Shown here: positions 1-9,652 of the stretch, piece after piece
Numbering within the stretch: position 1 is the stretch's first letter
How the letters are laid out: every line of letters starts with the position of its first letter
Source of the DNA: Psychrobacter sp. TAE2020
GTDB lineage: Bacteria; Pseudomonadota; Gammaproteobacteria; Pseudomonadales; Moraxellaceae
Length of the DNA: 64,000 nucleotides
NCBI RefSeq assembly: GCF_018919485.1
Contig: NZ_JAHLMU010000001.1
Location: forward strand, 38,655-102,654
Direction of reading: 5' to 3'
The notes under the pieces: model-generated
The model's database searches: none
What the model saw: the letters and a program-made list of their open reading frames with translations, nothing else
What the model was told of the DNA's origin: nothing
Translations under genes and position numbers: made by a program

Positions 1-67
1 ATATAATTTTTTATTCTAGCAATGCCCATCAGTAGTGAAACAGTTAGCAGTGTGAGAGTAATAGACT

Positions 68-946
68 CTAAAAAACAACCAAAGTCTGTTGTTCTGCTAG
101 TATGGCTAGCTGATAGCTAGTTTTCCCTACCTCTATCTCATTGATGATTGAAGTTGAATGAGTAGCTGTTAAAGTGCTTTTTATAGGATGACTAGCAAGG
201 CCTGTAGCACTAAGCTTGCTTTTTAGAACTGGGATAATAGCACTGTAGTCTATCCCCAATCCTTGAGCCAATTTAGCATTGTGGATTTTTATCATACTTT
301 CTTTTAGCTGCCATAGATATTTGGCCGTGATATCGCGTTGTGACTGGGGCAGAGTGGCTAGTATTAGCAGCTCATTAGCGTGATAATAACGCTGAACAGT
401 CGGCCAAGCAACAAGTTGGGTTTCGATATCGATACCAATTGCACAACGCAAGCTGATAGCTACGGCAACTTTGCTTTGTAAATTATACTGAAAGCGTGGA
501 CTGCTATTCACCTGCTTTGAAAAACGTTGAGTATGATCATCGGAGTGACTAAAGCAAACATAATAGCCGCTATTACTAAGACGATAAGGGAATGCTGAGT
601 CATCTAAATGGTCGGTAATATTTAGCTTTTTAAGTAAGTCTTTTAATAAAAGACGTACGCCTTTACGCTGCTGTTGGCGCTTATGATGAGCAACTGCAAG
701 GATAGACAATGGCTGCTGTTGGCTGACCTTGTTCCAGTATAATAAGGGTATATCCCTAGTATTTGGGCAGTCAGAGCAGGGGTCTGGATAGGGTGCTAGC
801 TGGCTGCAGAGGTGACTGCGCAACTGCGGCCACAGTATAACGGGTGCCATTAAAGCAGTACTGATAGTAGCTGTAGCGCACCAGCTCGTAGCCGCTAGTG
901 GCTCATAGCGAATATTATCTAGGGTGATGGCTTCAAGGGTTAGCAT
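68..946 (-). CDS. 4'-phosphopantetheinyl transferase superfamily protein
   Basis: Predicted to move the 4'-phosphopantetheine arm from CoA onto a carrier-protein serine. The 292-residue protein has the family hallmarks: a SHS segment near residues 133-135, the Mg-binding GIDIE at 171-175, and W-x-x-K-E-S at 212-217 with K215/E216. Its length and long N-terminal part fit the Sfp/EntD-like group rather than the short AcpS type, so the target could be a secondary carrier protein or the fatty-acid ACP. No synthase gene lies nearby to name a partner. It stands alone, 200 bp beyond the lipoprotein gene on the same strand, with only a weak ribosome binding site at its ATG. The family is clear; the substrate is unknown. 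Confidence 0.82.
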   Translation of the reverse strand: MLTLEAITLDNIRYEPLAATSWCATATISTALMAPVILWPQLRSHLCSQLAPYPDPCSDCPNTRDIPLLYWNKVSQQQPLSILAVAHHKRQQQRKGVRLLLKDLLKKLNITDHLDDSAFPYRLSNSGYYVCFSHSDDHTQRFSKQVNSSPRFQYNLQSKVAVAISLRCAIGIDIETQLVAWPTVQRYYHANELLILATLPQSQRDITAKYLWQLKESMIKIHNAKLAQGLGIDYSAIIPVLKSKLSATGLASHPIKSTLTATHSTSIINEIEVGKTSYQLAILAEQQTLVVF

Positions 947-1049
947 GGTTAATGTCTATCAGTAAAGGGTAAGTAGATAGGGAATGTTGACCCCTTTATA
1001 ACTACATATTGTTAAATGCCTTAGGGTCGCTCTTTAATGAGCCAGTATT

Positions 1050-1084
1050 AAAAAAAGCCCAGTAATTATCTTACTGGACTTTTA
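1050..1084 (-). terminator. Rho-independent terminator of the Pal-like gene
   Basis: A 10-bp stem, AGCCCAGTAA (1056-1065) against TTACTGGACT (1071-1080), is followed on the reverse strand by seven T residues. It lies about 65 bp after the stop codon of the lipoprotein gene. Confidence 0.8.
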
Positions 1085-1146
1085 TTACTAGATTTTTATT
1101 GCTGCACTTTTATCAATTTTATCAATGATTGATTGACTAGTAATTA

Positions 1147-1695
1147 TTAATAAGACAGCTCAGCACGACGATTTAAGGCGTAGGCTTCTTCAGTGTTACC
1201 AGCAGCGGCAGGACGTTCTTCGCCATAGCTGATCACTCGGATATTGTTAGCAGAGACACCTTGACTAGCTAAATAAGCACTTGCTGATTGTGCACGGCGC
1301 TCACCCAACGCGATGTTATACTCGCGGCTGCCACGCTCATCAGTGTTACCAGCGATAAGGACGCTAGCCGATGGGTTTGAACTTAGTAAGTTGGCGTGTT
1401 GATTTAAGATGGCAGCAGCTTGAGGAGTAATCTCACTGCTATCAAAACCGAAATAAACTACCGCTTGTAGATTACTAGCAGCACTGATGACGGCGTCTGA
1501 GTTATTAACTAAGGCACCGTTGTTATAGCCTACTTGTCCACCTGGAATACCTAAAGGCGCAATCACAACTTCTGAAGTGGCACGTTTAGTCGCACAACCA
1601 GTAGTCAATGCTACGGCTGTTGATAATACTGCTAGAGCAGCAATTTTAGCAAAACGATTATTAGTAGTACCAGTTTGGATAGAATAAGTTGACAT
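1147..1695 (-). CDS. pal: OmpA-family peptidoglycan-associated lipoprotein (Pal-like)
   Basis: An outer-membrane lipoprotein predicted to grip peptidoglycan through a C-terminal OmpA domain. The 182-residue product has a hydrophobic signal ending in the lipobox LTTG before C34. The OmpA domain runs from about residue 78 to the end and contains TDERGSREYN (118-127) and NRRAE near 175, the residues that bind diaminopimelate in Pal. The start is firm: TAGGAGC lies just upstream of the ATG. The gene is alone, with its own terminator and no tolB or ybgF beside it, unlike the usual tol-pal cluster. It could therefore be true Pal in a split cluster or a paralogous OmpA-type lipoprotein. Confidence 0.82.
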   Translation of the reverse strand: MSTYSIQTGTTNNRFAKIAALAVLSTAVALTTGCATKRATSEVVIAPLGIPGGQVGYNNGALVNNSDAVISAASNLQAVVYFGFDSSEITPQAAAILNQHANLLSSNPSASVLIAGNTDERGSREYNIALGERRAQSASAYLASQGVSANNIRVISYGEERPAAAGNTEEAYALNRRAELSY

Positions 1696-2019
1696 GCTTA
1701 GCTCCTAAATTCTGAATTGAATTTGTTATTGTTAAAAACCGCTTATAATAAAACCTATACAATCGCTGCTCATAGTAGAGTCGATGTTACGTTATGTAAG
1801 TAGTATTACTGTAAATGCCCGCAAAGTCTACTATTAATAGCTTAGACATAGGATGAGATATTTGTAGGCCAAGGCAAGATAGTTATAGCTACTGTTACTA
1901 TTACTAATAGCAGTAGAATAATGGGATGGTATCAGAGTTTTATTCTGCGCTGTTAATTATAGATAGTTTCTAGCAAAATGGTTAATAACACTCTTTGAAA
2001 CGGTCTAGTAGCTTGTTTG
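1696..2019. other. Intergenic region upstream of the Pal-like gene
   Basis: AT-rich, 324 bp, with no open frame I can support. It must hold the promoter of the Pal-like gene on the reverse strand, but I see no convincing -35/-10 pair. Confidence 0.4.
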
Positions 2020-2643
2020 TTACCAGCGACGTTTATCCCAGTTTTCAGGATTGGCCCAATAGTCACTGTTTAACCAATTAGGTAAGCGTTTATAGTCATA
2101 GAGATTGAATTGCCAGAGGACGATATCAGAAGACGATATTTGGCTATCAGTAACTACATCCGTATCCGTAACTACATCAGCAACGATATCAAAGGGAATA
2201 AAGCCATAAGTACGTAGGTTAATACTCTGCTGTACGGCAATAATCACATGAGCGGCATACAGATCTCGGTAGCGCATTAGCAGTGGAATATAGGCTGGTA
2301 GCAACTCTGCTGTCAAGTTAGGTAGCCAAAAACAAGCCAATTGATAACGGCCGAGCATATTTTGTTTAGCCAGCAGTGGTAAGGTGGTTGCGCTGTATTC
2401 TACTAATGGCTGTTGCTGCTTACTGGGTTTAATATTGGCATCAGTCTCAAATAATGACTTAGACTCTAGCTGGCCCAAAGCAGCTTGATCTTCCACTATC
2501 CATAATAGCTCAGCGTTAGTGCTAGTATTGCTATCGTTAGCTATTGATGTAGCAGCCTCAGCCGCTAAGGTAGCGGATAGGGCGTTGACATAAGTTTTTA
2601 ATAGCGGCAGCGTAACAGTAGTTTGCATAGAGCGATTTGTCAT
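2020..2643 (-). CDS. Conserved hypothetical protein (possibly DUF6231-like)
   Basis: A 207-residue protein with no signal peptide and no membrane segment. The middle (about 95-150) reads like an alpha/beta core with a hydrophobic strand followed by a helix rich in leucine and tyrosine. The C-terminus is Trp/Tyr/Asn-rich and ends in KRRW. It resembles small uncharacterised gammaproteobacterial proteins that I recall as DUF6231, but I cannot confirm the family here. It has no operon partner. The start is uncertain, with ATGs six codons apart and no strong ribosome binding site. A 7-bp tandem repeat lies about 60-90 bp upstream, where its promoter would be expected. Confidence 0.6.
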   Translation of the reverse strand: MTNRSMQTTVTLPLLKTYVNALSATLAAEAATSIANDSNTSTNAELLWIVEDQAALGQLESKSLFETDANIKPSKQQQPLVEYSATTLPLLAKQNMLGRYQLACFWLPNLTAELLPAYIPLLMRYRDLYAAHVIIAVQQSINLRTYGFIPFDIVADVVTDTDVVTDSQISSSDIVLWQFNLYDYKRLPNWLNSDYWANPENWDKRRW

Positions 2644-3168
2644 AAGAATAGACCATTTTTTTTATGGGTTTAGAGGATAATAATAAGATAAGGTTTTGCC
2701 TGCTAAATGCTAAATGCTAAATGCTAAATGCTAAGTACTGATACAGTAAGGTATAAAACTTTATGGTGATAATTTTTCATATTTTATAATGATAAGTTTT
2801 TGAAATTTTTTTTATCGGTAATACTATTTATCGTGTCATTGTTCATAACTATTATTTTTTACCAGCGTCATTTTTTATAACTATCCTCTTTTAGTAGGAT
2901 AAATAATAGCCTAGTTACGCAGTAGTGATGAAAGTTTATATCAGTGCGCTTGAAATGAGAATGTTTAAACCAATTAAGCAATAAGACTATTATTACAAAA
3001 AGACTATTATAAAGCTCTAGTAAAGCTAAGATGTGAACTTTACCATTTTAGTCCTTATAACAGCTAGACCTTATCTACAGGCTGTATGGATTGGATATAA
3101 AATCATACTATTAATTTCGTTAACGCCATTAATACCTTATAACTATATTAACTTAAATAGGAAACACC
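2644..3168. other. AT-rich divergent region between the hypothetical gene and pepN
   Basis: 525 bp between two divergent genes. It contains the heptamer repeat at 2701-2735 and long A/T runs. No gene is supported. Promoters of both genes must lie here. Confidence 0.5.
2701..2735. repeat. Heptanucleotide tandem repeat (TGCTAAA)
   Basis: Four perfect copies of TGCTAAA (2701-2728) are followed by a fifth copy with one mismatch, TGCTAAG (2729-2735). The array is in the presumed promoter region of the reverse-strand hypothetical gene that starts at 2643. Confidence 0.9.
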
Positions 3169-5823
3169 ATGTCTACTGCTGAGAACGATGCTAACATTAT
3201 TAACGTTGAAATGCCTGATGTTCCAGCGCATGAGCCTAATGAAAGTAGTCATAAAATTAATCTAAAAGACTATCAGCCACCGAGTTTTGCCGTTGAAACT
3301 GTTGATTTAGATATCAAGATATTTGCTGATCACGCTACTGTTGATAGTAAGCTAGTAATGACACGTCAGACAGCAGGAGACTTAATATTATTCGGTGAAG
3401 ACATTGAGCTATTAGCCATTAACGTTAACGGCCAAGCGCTCGATGAAGGACAGTATCAGCAGCAGGATGGTCAACTGATCATAGCCGATGCACCTGAGCA
3501 GTTGACACTAGAGTTGCAAGTACGCCTCAGCCCACAGACTAATACGGCGCTTGAAGGCTTGTATATAGCGGGTAGTGGCAGCGAAACTATGTTTGTCACG
3601 CAGTGTGAGCCTGAGGGCTTCCGCAAGATTACTTTTTATCCTGATCGCCCTGATGTGCTAGCGATATTTACCACTCGTCTTGAGGCGGATAAGCGTTATC
3701 CCACCTTACTAGGCAATGGTAACTTGGTTGAGCAAGGTGAGGTGGCTGACACCCCTGATCGTCACTATGCAATCTGGCATGATCCTACTAATAAGCCAAG
3801 CTACTTGTTCGCTTGCGTCTTCGCTGACTTGGCCGTGCTAACTGACCATCATACGACTAGCGAAGGTCGTGAGGTTACGCTTGAGCTATTTGCCAAAGCC
3901 AGTGACATTGATAAGTGTCATGTCGGCATGCAAGCTCTAAAAGACTCAATGGTCTGGGATGAAGTCAATTATGGCCGTGCCTACGACTTAGACCGCTATA
4001 TGATCGTTGCGGTCAGCCAGTTCAACATGGGGGCTATGGAGAATAAGGGTTTAAATATCTTTAATACGGCTTGTGTATTATCCAGCCCTGAGACTACTAC
4101 TGATGCCCGCAGTTTTAACGTAAAAGCGGTTATTGCCCATGAATACTTCCATAACTGGACGGGTAACCGCATAACTTGCCGTGATTGGTTTCAACTGTGC
4201 CTAAAAGAAGGCTTTACCGTATTTCGTGATCAATCTTTTTCAGCGGATCAACAGTCCAGCGCGGTACAACGCATCGATGATGTGGCCACTCTACGTGCAC
4301 ACCAATTCGCCGAGGATGCTGGGCCATTAGCGCATCCAGTACGTCCTGAAAGCTTCGTTGAGATCAATAACTTTTATACTACTACGGTCTATGAAAAAGG
4401 CGCTGAAATCGTTCGTATGTTGGCCAATACTTTAGGGCCTGAGAACTTTCGTAAAGGCACTGACGAGTACTTCCGTCGTTATGATGGACAAGCGGTAACG
4501 GTTGAAGACTTCTTATCGGCACTTAGTATTACCGACAGCAAAGTTGAAGACTTTATCGATTGGTATCGTCAGCCTGGAACACCGATGTTGTCAGGGCATC
4601 AGCATTATGATAGCGAGACGCAAACGCTGACTATCAGCTTGAGCCAGCAGACTCGTCAGGTACCAAGCTTTGCAGCGCCAAAGCCGTTACCTATACCGGT
4701 GGCGACTGCTTTGTTTGACAGAGTGACAGGGGAGATTGTCAGTGAGCGTATGTTACTGCTTGATCAAGCAGAGCAAACCTTTAGCTTCGATAATATTAGC
4801 AGCGAACCGATAGTTTCGTTATTACGTGATTTCAGTGCGCCAGTACAGCTTAACTATGATTATCAAGACGAAGACTTAGCATTTTTATTGACTCATGAGA
4901 CTAATGGCTTCAATCGCTGGCAAGTAACGCAAATGCTAGTCAACCGTATCTTATTACAAGGCAGTAGTGCCAAGAGTAGCCCAGAAGTTTATTTGCAGGC
5001 TTTAGCAAAAACTTTACCAGTACTAGCTGCAACTGATGCGATGCTGGCCGCGCGTTTACTCGATATACCTTCAGCGCAAGAGCTAGCAGCAGCCATTAAT
5101 GCTAACTATGACCCAGTAGTAGTCAAGCAGCAACGTGAAGACTTATATCGTCAGGTGGCTGACTCGCTAAAAGATCAGTGGGTGCTATTATATGGGCAAT
5201 TACCTCTGCAACCTTATTCAGACAAGCCAGCAGATTTAGGCGCACGAGCATTACGTAATGTAGTGCTTGATATGGCCTTGACCGCACAAGTATCTGGGGC
5301 CGAGCAATGGGCGCAGCAGCAGTATGATAATGCCAGCTGTATGACTGAGCGCTTAGGGGCATTAAGGGCCATGGTCAACCATCAGCTAGCCACGGCCGAT
5401 AAGTATTTGGCCGATTTTTATCAGCGCTTTGTAGATGATGATTTAGTGATAGATCTTTGGTTCAGTGTCCAAGCCTCTAGTAGTCATGTGAGCACTGATA
5501 CCATCAACACTTTGTTGGCGCATGCTGACTTTGACTGGAACACCCCGAACCGTATACGCTCTGTAATCAGTGCTTTTACTGCGCAGCCTGCAGTATTATG
5601 GAGCGCTGAAGGCTTAGATATCTATATTGGCGTGATCAAAAAGCTTGATGATGCTAACCCAGTAATGGCTTCTAGACTATTACAAGTATTAGCCCGTTGG
5701 TATACTTTGGTAGAGCCACGTCGTCAACTAGCCCATGACAAACTCAGCGAATTGCAGCAGCAAGCGACTTCCAAACACGTATTGGAGAGCTTGGACAGCG
5801 TCCTTGGCGCCGCCGATAAATAA
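3169..5823 (+). CDS. pepN: Aminopeptidase N (M1 zinc metallopeptidase)
   Basis: Cytoplasmic aminopeptidase that removes N-terminal residues from peptides in the last steps of protein turnover. The 884-residue length matches the family. GAMEN, which binds the substrate amino terminus, is at 288-292. The zinc site is H324-E-x-x-H328 with E347 as third ligand, the spacing known from E. coli PepN. Ahead of the catalytic domain is the usual beta domain, and a helical C-terminal domain follows. A GGAAAC ribosome binding site precedes the ATG. The gene is monocistronic and ends at a strong bidirectional terminator shared with the convergent aroG-type gene. Confidence 0.97.
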   Translation: MSTAENDANIINVEMPDVPAHEPNESSHKINLKDYQPPSFAVETVDLDIKIFADHATVDSKLVMTRQTAGDLILFGEDIELLAINVNGQALDEGQYQQQDGQLIIADAPEQLTLELQVRLSPQTNTALEGLYIAGSGSETMFVTQCEPEGFRKITFYPDRPDVLAIFTTRLEADKRYPTLLGNGNLVEQGEVADTPDRHYAIWHDPTNKPSYLFACVFADLAVLTDHHTTSEGREVTLELFAKASDIDKCHVGMQALKDSMVWDEVNYGRAYDLDRYMIVAVSQFNMGAMENKGLNIFNTACVLSSPETTTDARSFNVKAVIAHEYFHNWTGNRITCRDWFQLCLKEGFTVFRDQSFSADQQSSAVQRIDDVATLRAHQFAEDAGPLAHPVRPESFVEINNFYTTTVYEKGAEIVRMLANTLGPENFRKGTDEYFRRYDGQAVTVEDFLSALSITDSKVEDFIDWYRQPGTPMLSGHQHYDSETQTLTISLSQQTRQVPSFAAPKPLPIPVATALFDRVTGEIVSERMLLLDQAEQTFSFDNISSEPIVSLLRDFSAPVQLNYDYQDEDLAFLLTHETNGFNRWQVTQMLVNRILLQGSSAKSSPEVYLQALAKTLPVLAATDAMLAARLLDIPSAQELAAAINANYDPVVVKQQREDLYRQVADSLKDQWVLLYGQLPLQPYSDKPADLGARALRNVVLDMALTAQVSGAEQWAQQQYDNASCMTERLGALRAMVNHQLATADKYLADFYQRFVDDDLVIDLWFSVQASSSHVSTDTINTLLAHADFDWNTPNRIRSVISAFTAQPAVLWSAEGLDIYIGVIKKLDDANPVMASRLLQVLARWYTLVEPRRQLAHDKLSELQQQATSKHVLESLDSVLGAADK

Positions 5824-5870
5824 TTTATTAGGCTATAAAATTTATTACGATATAAAATTCTAAACGTTAA

Positions 5871-5907
5871 AAAACCCCCTCTATTAATAATTACTAGAGG
5901 GGGTTTT
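5871..5907. terminator. Bidirectional terminator between pepN and the DAHP synthase gene
   Basis: A 13-bp perfect stem, AAAACCCCCTCTA (5871-5883) against TAGAGGGGGTTTT (5895-5907), has A and T tracts on both sides, so it can serve both convergent genes. Confidence 0.9.
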
Positions 5908-5926
5908 AGTTTAATGCTTGCTAAGT

Positions 5927-7009
5927 CTAACGGTTAGGCAATACGTCTTTTACCATATCACGTAAGTTATGTAGCGCAGTGACCGTACTTTCCCAATCGA
6001 GACAACCATCCGTAATTGAGACACCATACTCTAGTGCGTCCAAATCAGCGGTTAGTTTTTGACTGCCGCCTTTAAGATGACTCTCAATCATCATACCAAT
6101 GATTGACTGATTGCCATTTTGGATTTGTTCAGCGACATTATTGATAACCATTGGCTGCAAATACGGATCTTTGCCTGAGTTGGCATGGCTTGAGTCGATC
6201 ATAATCTTGCCGCTGGTTTTGCCTTCAGCTAAAGCGTTCTCTACTTGGGCAACAGCAGTTTCATCATAGTTAGGTTTGCCATTACCGCCACGCAACACCA
6301 CGTGTGCGTATGGGTTACCTTTAGATTTGATAATTGATACTTTACCGTCTGATGATAAGCCCAAGAAGCTATGGCCTTCTTTGACCGCTTGCATAGCATT
6401 AACGGCTACAGTCATGCCGCCATCAGTACCGTTTTTGAAACCTACTGGACAGGATAATCCTGAGCTCATCTCGCGATGGGTTTGGCTCTCAGTAGTGCGA
6501 GCACCAATCGCTGACCAGCTGATCAAGTCTTGCATGTATTGGGGGGTATTAGGATCGAGGGCTTCAGTAGCACAAGGCAGCCCTTTTTCATTTAACTCCA
6601 ATAGTAATTTACGAGCGATACGTAGACCCTTTTCGATATCGAAGCTATCATTCATGTCAGGATCGTTAATCATGCCTTTCCAGCCCACAGTGGTACGTGG
6701 CTTTTCAAAATAAACGCGCATCACTACAAAGATACTGTCTTCAATCTCTTTGGCCAATATAGCTAAGCGATCAGCATATTCGTGAGCGGCTTTGATATCA
6801 TGGATAGAGCAAGGACCAATAACCACAAACAAGCGTTTGTCTTTACCATCTAGGATATCTTGAATGGTATGGCGACCTTTCAGCACTGTTTTATAAGCAT
6901 CATTTGAAAGAGGAAGCTCAGTTTTTAGCTCAGCGGGAGTGATCAGGGGGATGAACTTTTCAATATTCACGTCATCAATATCTGCGTTATGAGTAGCTGG
7001 TGTTGTCAT
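5927..7009 (-). CDS. aroG: 3-deoxy-7-phosphoheptulonate (DAHP) synthase, class I
   Basis: First step of the shikimate pathway: condenses phosphoenolpyruvate and erythrose 4-phosphate. The 360-residue length and motifs fit the AroF/G/H type: VIGPCSIHD near residue 76, the GWKGMINDPD stretch near 118, a RGGNGKPNYD phosphate-binding motif near 240, and DSSHANSGKDP near 272. The sequence alone does not show which aromatic amino acid inhibits it, so aroG is chosen as the generic symbol and aroF or aroH is possible. A good reverse-strand promoter lies just upstream. I see no leader peptide or attenuator. aroQ, another gene of the same pathway, is 43 kb away in this window. Confidence 0.93.
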   Translation of the reverse strand: MTTPATHNADIDDVNIEKFIPLITPAELKTELPLSNDAYKTVLKGRHTIQDILDGKDKRLFVVIGPCSIHDIKAAHEYADRLAILAKEIEDSIFVVMRVYFEKPRTTVGWKGMINDPDMNDSFDIEKGLRIARKLLLELNEKGLPCATEALDPNTPQYMQDLISWSAIGARTTESQTHREMSSGLSCPVGFKNGTDGGMTVAVNAMQAVKEGHSFLGLSSDGKVSIIKSKGNPYAHVVLRGGNGKPNYDETAVAQVENALAEGKTSGKIMIDSSHANSGKDPYLQPMVINNVAEQIQNGNQSIIGMMIESHLKGGSQKLTADLDALEYGVSITDGCLDWESTVTALHNLRDMVKDVLPNR

Positions 7010-7045
7010 GATTATACGTCGTTTAACTAATTTATAGGGATATTC

Positions 7046-7074
7046 ATTATGCTTTGAAAACCTTGAGTTGACAA
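7046..7074 (-). promoter_or_regulatory. Sigma-70 promoter of the DAHP synthase gene
   Basis: On the reverse strand, TTGTCA (7074-7069) and CATAAT (7051-7046) are separated by exactly 17 bp. Transcription would start near 7039, about 30 bp before the ATG at 7009. Inferred from sequence only. Confidence 0.65.
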
Positions 7075-7189
7075 GGGCAGTCGGCGACTTTATTGACTCA
7101 TAACTGGAATGTCAAAACCAAAATTTTGTTATACTTGCCTTTTTATGGTTATACCATTCATAGTAAATCATTACTATTAAGAGTTTTTT

Positions 7190-8497
7190 ATGACTGATTC
7201 TATCTCGTATGCTAAAGACACTGAGTTGATTCACCAAGTAACTGATCAACACCTAGCAGGGCCAGTAACGGCAGCTAGGCCATTGGTGATAGGGATAGTA
7301 GCCGGTGAAGTATCCGGTGATAGCTTAGGGGCTGACTTTATGCAGCAGATGAATAATCTGCGTGAGGATATTGTCTGGGTTGGCGTCGGTGGCATTAAGA
7401 TGCAAGCACAAGGTCTGCAAAGTATCTTTCCGTTATCACGTCTAGCGGTGATGGGCTTAGTCGAAGTATTAGCCCAATTGTCTGATCTATTCAAGGCACG
7501 GCGTGAGTTACTTACTGCCTTTAAAAATGCCAACATTGATTGGTTCATCGGGATCGATGCCCCTGACTTCAATTTACGGGTCGCTAAAAAACTTAAGCCA
7601 AAAGGGGTGTTCTGTGTTCAATATGTCAGCCCTTCGATTTGGGCTTGGCGTGAGTCGCGCATTCATGGTATAAAGGCAGCGACTGACTTAGTGCTATGCT
7701 TATTCCCATTTGAGCTGCCGGTATATGAGCGGCACAATCATCCGGCTATCTGTGTTGGACATCCGTTGTTACGCACTATAGAGCATCGCCTAGAAAACAC
7801 TCCTATCACTCAATTACGTAGTGAACTAGTCTGGCATAATGATGGACTGCAACAGTTTTTTATCGAGCGCTTTGCTGCGGTTAGTCAGCTAGTTTGTGTG
7901 ATGCCAGGCTCACGGCGTGGAGAAATCACGGCCATTTTGCCGTTGATGCTTGATGGTATTCAAAAGTTAGTGCTGCTAGACCCTGATCTATGTTTTATCA
8001 TTCCGACTGTCGATCAAAACCATCAGTATATCGTACAGGAAGTGATAGATAAGTGCTCTGAGCAGCTAAGGGCAGCTATTGTAGTCGTCTATGATGAAAG
8101 CCAACCTGGCTTTAGCCAACAAGCAATGGCGGCCTCAGATATCATCATACTAGCCTCAGGTACTGCCACCCTTGAAGCGATGTTACTCGAGCGTCCTATG
8201 GTAGTAGTTTATCAGCTCAATCAGCTAACTTATCGCATCGTTAAACGTCTTGTAAAAGTATCTTATGTGGCATTGCCTAATATTTTAGCCGATCATGCCA
8301 TAGTGCCAGAGCTCATCCAAGAGCAGGCTAGTGGTGACAATATTTGCCGGACAGTGATGCAGTTGCTACAGCCGCGCGCCTATCAGGAGCAGCTAAATGC
8401 GCTGATTGATACTAAGCAAACTCTGCAACAACAAAGCAATCATGACCCAGCTAGTAGTGTGATTGAGCAATGGTACATAAACAATAATAGCCAATAA
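7190..8497 (+). CDS. lpxB: Lipid-A-disaccharide synthase
   Basis: Peripheral inner-membrane glycosyltransferase that joins UDP-2,3-diacylglucosamine and lipid X to form the lipid A disaccharide. Family signatures are present: GEVSGDSLGADFM near residue 38, SPSIWAWRESR near 150, and the donor-site segment VMPGSRRGEI near 240. At 435 residues it is longer than the typical 380. The extra length is an N-terminal extension of about 25 residues plus an insertion in the mid region. A short gap leads to rnhB on the same strand, the order often seen in the lpxA-lpxB-rnhB block, although lpxA and fabZ are not here. Confidence 0.95.
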   Translation: MTDSISYAKDTELIHQVTDQHLAGPVTAARPLVIGIVAGEVSGDSLGADFMQQMNNLREDIVWVGVGGIKMQAQGLQSIFPLSRLAVMGLVEVLAQLSDLFKARRELLTAFKNANIDWFIGIDAPDFNLRVAKKLKPKGVFCVQYVSPSIWAWRESRIHGIKAATDLVLCLFPFELPVYERHNHPAICVGHPLLRTIEHRLENTPITQLRSELVWHNDGLQQFFIERFAAVSQLVCVMPGSRRGEITAILPLMLDGIQKLVLLDPDLCFIIPTVDQNHQYIVQEVIDKCSEQLRAAIVVVYDESQPGFSQQAMAASDIIILASGTATLEAMLLERPMVVVYQLNQLTYRIVKRLVKVSYVALPNILADHAIVPELIQEQASGDNICRTVMQLLQPRAYQEQLNALIDTKQTLQQQSNHDPASSVIEQWYINNNSQ

Positions 8498-8580
8498 TGA
8501 ACAGCCTACAGTAAATAGCCAAAGTCAGAAACCAGCGTAAAAGCTATTAATACTCTTGTCTAAACAAGTATATAAACCCT

Positions 8581-9411
8581 ATGAAAATTACTATTGAGTC
8601 TATTGATATAAAAGGTCAGTACATTAATTTGGCCGCGCCTATTGAGCTGACAGGCGAGCTAAAGGTTGCTGAGTTATTAGCTGAGCGGCACAGCCATTCC
8701 CTGCAAGATCTATCATCAGTACCGTTACAGATAGGAGTCGATGAGGCAGGTCGGGGGCCGTTGCTGGGTAGTGTCAACGTAGCGGCTGCCATTTTGCCAA
8801 GTAAGTGGTCAGGTTTGATTGAGGATCAGCCCTTATTAACGACTCCTTTAGCTATCCTAACTGACTCCAAGCAGCTCAGTGAAAAGAAGCGAGATACTCT
8901 CTATCCCTTAGTCCAGCAATATGCCGTGGGCTATATTATTGCCGATATCCCAGCGGCGGTGATCGATCAGCTCAATATCCTACAGGCAACTATGCTTGGC
9001 ATGCGTCTATGTACTGAGCAGCTATTAATAGCGATATATCAGCAGCTAACCATTGATTTTGCTAACCTTTCTAGTCATGTCCAAACCCAAGTACTATATG
9101 ATGGTAATCGCTGTCCAGAATTGGACTACCCAACACTCGCTAAGTTAGGTATAGAACAAGCGACTATTGACTGCCAAGCATGGGTCAAAGGTGATGCTCG
9201 TCATACTAGTATTGCAGCCGCTAGTATTTTAGCAAAAGTTAGCCGTGATCATAGAATGTATCAATTGGATGCTCAATATCCTGACTATAGCATCGGCAAG
9301 CACAAAGGCTATCCCACTGCAGCGCATATGCAAGCTATTCTAGACTATGGGGTGCTACCTGAGCATAGACGTAGCTTCGCACCAATAAAACGAGCACTTT
9401 CAGAAAAATAG
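8581..9411 (+). CDS. rnhB: Ribonuclease HII
   Basis: Cleaves the RNA strand of RNA/DNA hybrids and starts ribonucleotide excision. The catalytic motif GVDEAGRGP is at about residues 52-60 (D54, E55). A third acidic residue follows in LTDSKQLS, and GSIA-type helix residues appear in [12 protein letters not shown]. The family normally starts close to the DEAGRG motif, so this 276-residue version carries an N-terminal extension of roughly 45 residues. A later start is possible but no internal ribosome binding site is obvious. It is 83 bp downstream of lpxB and probably co-transcribed with it. Confidence 0.94.
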   Translation: MKITIESIDIKGQYINLAAPIELTGELKVAELLAERHSHSLQDLSSVPLQIGVDEAGRGPLLGSVNVAAAILPSKWSGLIEDQPLLTTPLAILTDSKQLSEKKRDTLYPLVQQYAVGYIIADIPAAVIDQLNILQATMLGMRLCTEQLLIAIYQQLTIDFANLSSHVQTQVLYDGNRCPELDYPTLAKLGIEQATIDCQAWVKGDARHTSIAAASILAKVSRDHRMYQLDAQYPDYSIGKHKGYPTAAHMQAILDYGVLPEHRRSFAPIKRALSEK

Positions 9412-9440
9412 CCTAAGTAGTATCGATTTTAATTTATAAG

Positions 9441-9482
9441 TTATTTTGATTTATGAATTATTTTGATTTATGAATTATTTTA
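9441..9482. repeat. 17-bp tandem repeat in the rnhB downstream region
   Basis: TTATTTTGATTTATGAA occurs twice in a row (9441-9457, 9458-9474) and begins a third time at 9475. It is AT-rich and noncoding. Confidence 0.85.
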
Positions 9483-9652
9483 TATAGTGATCCCGCCTCA
9501 GCGAGCACTACTTGCAGGTCTTATATTCTATTCATTAGTAGCTAGAATTTTTTATAGCAATAACTAGTTGCTATTAATAAATTAGCGCCAATAAGTTGGC
9601 ATAGTTATTGCTGAACTTCAGTTAGCTAATTTATTGCTTTATAGGATAGAAA

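Noticed and set aside
1-67. Gene at the left edge
   Set aside because: Too short and AT-rich to support any call.
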